From: JAFDYH01 sp049840875
GTDB lineage: Bacteria > Bacteroidota > Bacteroidia > Chitinophagales > Chitinophagaceae
NCBI GenBank assembly: GCA_049840875.1
Contig: JASGJE010000019.1
Span: forward strand, 1 to 64,000
DNA: 64,000 nucleotides
Direction: 5' to 3'
Both the position numbers and the translations under genes were made by a program. Numbering within the stretch: position 1 is the stretch's first letter; each line of letters starts with the position of its first letter. Below the pieces are notes generated by a model. It did no database searches. It saw only the letters and a program-made list of their open reading frames with translations, and was not told where the DNA came from. Shown here piece by piece: positions 62,085 to 64,000 of this stretch.

Positions 62085-64000
62085 GTGAAAAATAAAATAG
62101 AAGTTCAGATTCTGACGCCGGCAACAAGGGAGAAACTGATAGAGCTGCGTGATGAAATTCGTAAAGTGGATGGATTAGGTGCTTTTGATCTTCAACTGCC
62201 ACCTGCTCCGCTTACGCCCGGTAAGATGGATGGTGGATTGACCTTCCTGATTCTTGAAGCTGTTATTTCCGGAATGACTCACTTCACTGCTGATAAAACG
62301 CTTGAATATTACCAGGAAAAAATTGCTTCAATAACAAAACGTGTGTTGGGGACAGAAAGTCACGAATCACAAGAGGAGTCAGCAATCGAAGCGATGAGCG
62401 GCCCTGAGCCTGCACAAGACGAAAAATGGAAAGTGGCTATTTCTTCCAGCTCAAACGGAATAAAATCTGTGACGGCTTATGATGCGAATGGCTCAACCAA
62501 TCTTTATACAAACCGCGAGTATTCTATCGATCCCGAACATACCTACGCAATATTGATTGGCACGAGTCAATATGATGACCGAGCAAACTTTTCACCGATA
62601 CCGCCAGTGGCAGGTAACCTTGATGAAATGTACCGGGTATTGACTGATAAGACTATGGTTGGCATTCCTTATGAGAATGTAACACGATTGTATAATGAAA
62701 GCTGCATCAACATTAAAGAAGAATTAAGAAACATTAGTAGAATAAACGATATCAAAACATTGATTGTTTATTATTCAGGCCACGGACAGAACATGGGCAA
62801 CAATCAATTGAGTTTAATTGCAAAGGATACCAGAAATATTGATGAAGAATTGCACAATGATCTTCCTTATTCTTACGTAGAGAAGATGATGAATTCATCG
62901 CAGGCCGATCAGAAAATCGTTTTCATCGACGCTTGTCATAGCGGACTGGCGGCACAAGGGAATAATAATGTTTTTGATTTCGAACCGGTAGTTGGTACGT
63001 TTACGCTGGCTTCCACATCGGCGGATGATTCTTCGTATTTCAAAAGAGATTCTGCAAATACATACTTCACCAGTTATTTGACTGACGCATTTAAAGAGGG
63101 TATCAAGAATAGTAACACGATGCTTTCGTTGAATGACCTTTTTGACTACACGAGTCAGAAGCTATCGAAAGCACGGCTACCAGCGCCTGTTTGCAAAGCA
63201 CAATTAAAAAATATTGTTGCAGATAAATTTTATCTCAGCGGCAATCCGTCATTCTCGCTTGAAGCCAGGTTGAATATGCCGAAGGTATTGGCGCAGCAGG
63301 GACGTTATGAAGAAGCAAGGCGCGAATATATCCTGCTGGAAAAAGAATATCCAGAAAATCTTGCCTTGAGAAATGAGCATATCGAGTTTGAGCGGAATAC
63401 TGAATTTAATCGTTTGGTAAAAGAAGGAGATCTCTTATTCTTCCGGGATAAAAATTTCAGAGCAGCACAAGCAAAGTATCGTGAAGCGCTGAACATAAAA
63501 AATGATGAGAACATCCGTGATAAAATCGCTGATTGTGAAAACAGTTTACTAAGTCAATCCAATCAACCACAGCCTCAGCCAATCAGGATGGAACAAAAAT
63601 TGCCACCTGTACAAGAGAATAAAGAGCGAATTGTAAGGCGTGATCCTGAACCGTATAAAAAACCAGCGCCCCCACCACCGGTCAAGAAAAGCAAAATTCC
63701 TATAAAGGCAGGGATAATTATTCTTGCGGCATTAAGCCTGCTATATTATTTGTTGAAACCACATGGCGTAACGTTGAAAGATAAAGACGGTAATACATTT
63801 ATCTATAAAGGTGATAAAAAGAATGAATTGCCGGATGGGCAGGGTGTAGCGAAATATAAAAATGGTAATTCTTATGACGGAGAATGGACCAATGGCTATA
63901 TGGATGGTAAAGGCACTTTTACCTGGGCTAACGGTGACACCTACACTGGCTATTTCAAAAACGGCTATCTGAACGGTATTGGTGAAATGAAATACGATAA
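62085..64000 (+). CDS. Caspase-like (C14) protein with TPR and MORN repeats, truncated by the window
   Basis: A frame open from GTG 62085 past the right edge, at least 638 residues. Residues 1-85 (KIEVQILTPATREKLIEL, LPPAPLTPGKMDGG) resemble the EACC1-type effector-associated domain known from bacterial conflict proteins. Residues about 150-400 are a caspase/metacaspase domain: TYAILIGTSQYDD, His233 in YYSGHGQ, Cys284 in FIDACHSG. TPR-like helices follow (about 400-490), then a Pro-rich linker (PPPPVKK), one membrane helix (541-560), and MORN repeats (YKNGNSYDGEWTNGYMDGKG, TFTWANGDTYTGYF) that continue past the edge. I used GTG because no ATG precedes the domain in this frame. Confidence 0.7.
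   Translation, partial: MKNKIEVQILTPATREKLIELRDEIRKVDGLGAFDLQLPPAPLTPGKMDGGLTFLILEAVISGMTHFTADKTLEYYQEKIASITKRVLGTESHESQEESAIEAMSGPEPAQDEKWKVAISSSSNGIKSVTAYDANGSTNLYTNREYSIDPEHTYAILIGTSQYDDRANFSPIPPVAGNLDEMYRVLTDKTMVGIPYENVTRLYNESCINIKEELRNISRINDIKTLIVYYSGHGQNMGNNQLSLIAKDTRNIDEELHNDLPYSYVEKMMNSSQADQKIVFIDACHSGLAAQGNNNVFDFEPVVGTFTLASTSADDSSYFKRDSANTYFTSYLTDAFKEGIKNSNTMLSLNDLFDYTSQKLSKARLPAPVCKAQLKNIVADKFYLSGNPSFSLEARLNMPKVLAQQGRYEEARREYILLEKEYPENLALRNEHIEFERNTEFNRLVKEGDLLFFRDKNFRAAQAKYREALNIKNDENIRDKIADCENSLLSQSNQPQPQPIRMEQKLPPVQENKERIVRRDPEPYKKPAPPPPVKKSKIPIKAGIIILAALSLLYYLLKPHGVTLKDKDGNTFIYKGDKKNELPDGQGVAKYKNGNSYDGEWTNGYMDGKGTFTWANGDTYTGYFKNGYLNGIGEMKYD

Noticed and set aside
1..64000. tRNA, rRNA, CRISPR, insertion sequences
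   Set aside because: No cloverleaf with a GTTCGAATC-type arm, no array of equal repeats, and no transposase-like frame or terminal repeats were seen.

Overview
The window looks like a chromosomal segment of a Bacteroidota member, most likely family Chitinophagaceae. The evidence is the type IX secretion protein PorD, the short Bacteroidota-type omega subunit, DUF4296 and DUF4835 lipoprotein/secretion genes, GH127 and GH172 furanosidases, many His-kinase/LytTR/NarL systems, weak Shine-Dalgarno sites and TTG-N19-TAnnTTTG promoters. I saw no tRNA, rRNA, CRISPR array, insertion sequence or prophage.

Layout. 1-3000: a frameshifted FtsX-type ABC permease. 3.5-13.9 kb: mixed single genes (alpha/beta hydrolases, TPR lipoprotein, a degenerate sigma/anti-sigma pair, aldo/keto reductase, NagX-like membrane protein, DUF4241 lipoprotein, MFS transporter, M19 dipeptidase). 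13.9-18.8 kb: a stress-like pair (universal stress protein and a GpgS-like glycosyltransferase fused to a HAD phosphatase), an amidohydrolase and a glycine-rich RRM protein. 19.0-37.1 kb: mostly housekeeping. This holds rpsF-rpsR-rplI, htpG, a LytS/LytTR pair, recJ, a polyprenyl synthase, an OmpA protein, bamD-rpoZ-coaBC-porD-DUF4296, scoAB and a NarL-type two-component pair. 37.1-40.1 kb: a membrane protein, a candidate 33-residue peptide gene, an orphan response regulator and a methyltransferase. 40.2-49.1 kb: lytic transglycosylase, gatA, tatA, rplS, rny, zapA, a coiled-coil protein and pheT. 49.2-53.9 kb: two DUF4242 genes flanking a large AAA/TPR/LuxR regulator. 54-60.7 kb: a furanoside-type carbohydrate cluster (GH127, esterase, GH172, a predicted helical-barrel protein). 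The right edge carries an outer-membrane-like protein and a truncated caspase-like protein with TPR and MORN repeats.

Most notable: (a) paired 12-13 bp direct repeats next to the LuxR regulator, in the same orientation relative to both DUF4242 genes; (b) the caspase-like protein with an N-terminal region resembling an effector-associated domain; (c) the GpgS-like/HAD fusion; (d) a sigma-factor relative lacking region 4, paired with an 80-residue anti-sigma-like protein; (e) single-base indels that break rplI, porD, gatA and an ABC permease. The last pattern looks more like sequence error than biology and should be settled before any of these is treated as a pseudogene.
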